Positions 13,084 through 14,790 of a stretch of 14,790 nt of DNA are shown here, in pieces. The notes below the pieces were generated by a model. The model saw only the letters and a program-made list of their open reading frames with translations. It made no database searches and was not told where the DNA came from. Position 1 is the stretch's first letter. The number at the start of each line of letters is the position of its first letter. The stretch comes from Desulfobacteraceae bacterium (GTDB taxonomy: Bacteria > Desulfobacterota > DSM-4660 > Desulfatiglandales > Desulfatiglandaceae): NCBI GenBank assembly GCA_020349865.1, contig CP070700.1, positions 3,777,104 through 3,791,893 of the forward strand, read 5' to 3'. A program made the translations under genes and the position numbers.

Positions 13084-14076
13084 TTATTTCGAGAGCTTAA
13101 AAATGCGGATTGCGTTCTGTTCGGCGATCTTTGCCCTTGTCTCTGGGCTAAGTTGGTCAAGCAACGTGCGAAAACGCCGCACGCGACCTCCATAGAACCG
13201 CATCGCCGGCGCGTGCGCAACGTCCGTTCCCACCATGAAGTGGTCCGGAAACTCTTCGTACAGAGATTTCATCTCCGGGAAAAGTACTCCATTGCGCTCG
13301 ATCAGCGATGTGAATTTTTCCTTGCGCGGCCAGCCTGACCCATAGCCCGTTGCTTCGTTAGTCATGCCTCCAAGATCACAATACAGATTCTCATGGCGCG
13401 ACAACAAGGACCGGATAACCGTCGCTTTGCTCCGACCGCAGTTGTGGGCCCAGATGTAACGCGTATTCGGGTTGTCTTTGATCAGTTTCGAGAAGTCCTC
13501 GACAAGTGCCGGGTAACCTTCCATATGTATCACCATAGGAACGTCGTATTTTGCTGCAAGTGTACTGAACCGGCGCATCAATTCCGAGTAAATGGGATTT
13601 TTCTGTTCCGCATAGATACCGGGTGAATGAGCCCACGCGGGTTGATAGGCCCAGTGACGGACGATGAACTCTCCTATACCAAAGAATTTTCCCGATGCGA
13701 GCTTACGCTCTGTCAGCCGAATCAGCGACTCGACATCAGCGTCCAGCGTATTCCATTTATGAGCGCCGGTGAGCATCGGGAGTTGCATGCCTACCAGTGG
13801 ATAGAACCGTCCCGGATATGTCTCAGCGAGTTTGAGGGCCAACTGGTCATTTCCCGGCAGGTCAGAGTCGCCGCCGGGGTAGCGGCGAGCCATCACGATT
13901 TGTTTCGATACACCATTCTTGTCCATCTCCTTGATGATCTTAATCACGTTGAACGAGGCACCAATATGCCCATGTGCATCGACAATGGGAAATTGTCCAC
14001 TACGAATGGGTCCAGTACTAGTGCATGCCGTGCCCAATAACACCAGTAAATTAACCGCTACCATTTTCCATATCAT
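13084..14076 (-). CDS. Amidohydrolase_2-family protein with N-terminal export signal
   Basis: The protein has 330 residues from the ATG at 14076, which has GGAGG 8 bases upstream. A longer frame from 14115 has no ribosome site and adds 13 residues before the export signal. Residues 6-18 are hydrophobic and end in LLGTAC, a lipobox-like site with an atypical residue at -3, so Cys18 may be lipidated. The TIM-barrel metal motifs follow: DAHGHIG (H35, H37), GIGEF (E136), MVIHMEGYP (H184), IWAHNCG (H211) and VGTDVAH (D285). This pattern fits PF04909 metal-dependent hydrolases and decarboxylases. The substrate is unknown. Location is probably the periplasmic face of a membrane. It is the cassette nearest the recombinase and is followed by attC-like site D. 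Confidence 0.8.
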   Translation of the reverse strand: MIWKMVAVNLLVLLGTACTSTGPIRSGQFPIVDAHGHIGASFNVIKIIKEMDKNGVSKQIVMARRYPGGDSDLPGNDQLALKLAETYPGRFYPLVGMQLPMLTGAHKWNTLDADVESLIRLTERKLASGKFFGIGEFIVRHWAYQPAWAHSPGIYAEQKNPIYSELMRRFSTLAAKYDVPMVIHMEGYPALVEDFSKLIKDNPNTRYIWAHNCGRSKATVIRSLLSRHENLYCDLGGMTNEATGYGSGWPRKEKFTSLIERNGVLFPEMKSLYEEFPDHFMVGTDVAHAPAMRFYGGRVRRFRTLLDQLSPETRAKIAEQNAIRIFKLSK

Positions 14077-14126
14077 GCCGGACGCCTCCAGATTTTCGTG
14101 ATGAGCAGATAACATATTGAAATTAA

Positions 14127-14142
14127 GCAGAAAAATTTCTGC
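14127..14142. repeat. Palindrome GCAGAAA-AA-TTTCTGC
   Basis: This perfect 7-bp inverted repeat with a 2-base centre lies about 50 bases before the amidohydrolase start. Its tight spacing fits a protein-binding operator better than a terminator; a 5'-leader hairpin is the alternative. Confidence 0.5.
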
Positions 14143-14320
14143 ATATTAACACTATATATTTTCTGTATAATTGCGTATTACATCAGCAAATACTGCTTTC
14201 TATATTCTGCCCTTTACAGTTCTCGTAAGCGCTTTTTGGGGCTACGACTACTTGCATGGTCCTTCAATTATCCTGAATCGTAATTCATTCAATTATTGAT
14301 TTTGTAGTCAAACCCTTTGG

Positions 14321-14378
14321 ATTGCAGATACCTTGCCATCGAACCAACTATCTAAAACCACACAAAAATTGCAGATAC
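14321..14378. repeat. 11-bp direct repeat ATTGCAGATAC upstream of the recombinase
   Basis: Identical copies occur at 14321-14331 and 14368-14378, offset by 47 bases. The second overlaps the -35 region of the recombinase promoter. It could be a binding site for the recombinase or a regulator, or a relic of a small duplication. Confidence 0.6.
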
Positions 14379-14397
14379 GAAACTGATATCATATAAT
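14369..14397 (+). promoter_or_regulatory. Candidate promoter of the recombinase gene
   Basis: A perfect -10 TATAAT (14392-14397) lies 17 bases after a TTGCAG (14369-14374; 3 of 6 matches to TTGACA, with the important TTG). The start codon is about 55 bases downstream. The -35 falls inside the second copy of the 11-bp direct repeat, so whatever binds the repeat could control this gene. Confidence 0.5.
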
Positions 14398-14452
14398 CTA
14401 TTCCAAGGCAAATGTTGCCCTTTTTACTGACCCAAAACAAAGGAGGGAAATC

Positions 14453-14790
14453 ATGAAAATTCAAGAGGCTGGCAAATTCTGGTTGGAGTATCACAAGGTA
14501 AATTCCAAAAAAAAACACCATCAAGGCATATGAATGGATCTTGTCAAAATTTTGCAATAAACACGGACATAAGGACCTGAAAGAAATAACCTCCGAGGAG
14601 GTTTTAGCCTTCCTCAACGCCATCACTGAAGGGAAGAAGCAACAAACCAAACGAATCCGATTCTCTCATCTTACCGCTTTATTTAATTTCACCAGAAATA
14701 ACACCGACGAAAATTTCCAAAACCCATGCGACAATCCCATGCTCAACAAACTTTTCAGGGCAAAAACAACGTCCAGCTGGGATATCCTTG
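14453..14790 (+). pseudogene. Tyrosine recombinase/integrase N-terminal part, frameshifted in an A9 run
   Basis: The ATG at 14453 has an ideal AGGAGG 6 bases upstream. The first frame reads MKIQEAGKFWLEYHKVNSKK and then hits TGA at 14531. If one A of the nine-A run (14507-14515) is removed, the text continues as NTIKAYEWILSKFCNKHGHK and stays open to the window edge. It includes KEITSEEVLAFLNAI and KRIRFSHLTALFNFTRNNTD, the core-binding (SAM-like) N-terminal domain of XerC/D-like phage-integrase family proteins. The catalytic domain lies outside the window. The N-terminus lacks the 'HYSxRTExxYxxWIxRF' look of IntI, so a classical integron integrase is not supported. The shift may be a true mutation, a sequencing error in the homopolymer, or corrected by slippage on A9. 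Confidence 0.75.

Larger units (their letters stand above)
14077..14452. other. Non-coding AT-rich region between recombinase and first cassette
   Basis: This 376 bp holds no gene I can support. In an integron it would contain attI, the recombinase promoter and the cassette promoter. Visible items are a 16-base palindrome at 14127-14142, an 11-bp direct repeat (14321, 14368) and a promoter for the recombinase. No clear cassette promoter could be picked out. Confidence 0.5.

Noticed and set aside
14348..14650. Minus-strand ORF of 100 residues opposite the recombinase
   Set aside because: It is a shadow of the recombinase frame and its promoter, with no ribosome site and no recognisable motif.

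Overview
The window looks like a stretch of chromosome from a mid-GC anaerobic bacterium, most likely Desulfobacterota (old Deltaproteobacteria) or a relative. This rests on recognised protein types: an EFR1-type flavodoxin/ferredoxin protein, a COG1313-type radical SAM protein, and an acyl-CoA dehydrogenase with its own electron-transfer flavoprotein (ETF). No rRNA or tRNA is present, so the lineage is an inference.

Layout. Bases 1-1316 (+) hold the 3' end of an EamA transporter, an internally shortened EFR1-like protein and an AlaX-like tRNA-editing protein. Bases 1504-4595 (-) hold a YitT-family membrane protein, a PflX/AmrS-like radical SAM protein and a CheR-like methyltransferase. Bases 4877-6269 (+) hold a small helix-turn-helix/coiled-coil protein followed by an AI-2E/PerM-type membrane protein. 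Strong hairpins at 6408-6462 separate this from the next, convergent operon.

Bases 10430-6502 (-) form a catabolic operon: acyl-CoA dehydrogenase, EtfB, and an unusual EtfA fused to an XRE-type helix-turn-helix and a cupin domain. Upstream of the dehydrogenase lies what reads as a transcription attenuator. It has a 39-codon Ile/Leu-rich leader ORF with five Ile codons in a row, an intrinsic terminator with a T8 run, and segments that can form mutually exclusive 1:2, 2:3 and 3:4 helices. This is the most novel-looking signal in the window.

Bases 14076-10678 (-) look like an integron-style cassette array. Four unrelated single genes (an amidohydrolase, a small phage-type protein, a secreted protein and a SpoIIAA/STAS-like protein) are each followed by an attC-like imperfect hairpin in the same orientation. 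In one case the attC-like site encodes the last 16 residues of the gene. Divergent from the array, at 14453 (+), is a tyrosine recombinase whose N-terminal part is frameshifted in a run of nine A. The arrangement (recombinase, spacer, divergent cassettes) is that of an integron. However, the recombinase does not look like a classical IntI, and the attC core sites are degenerate.
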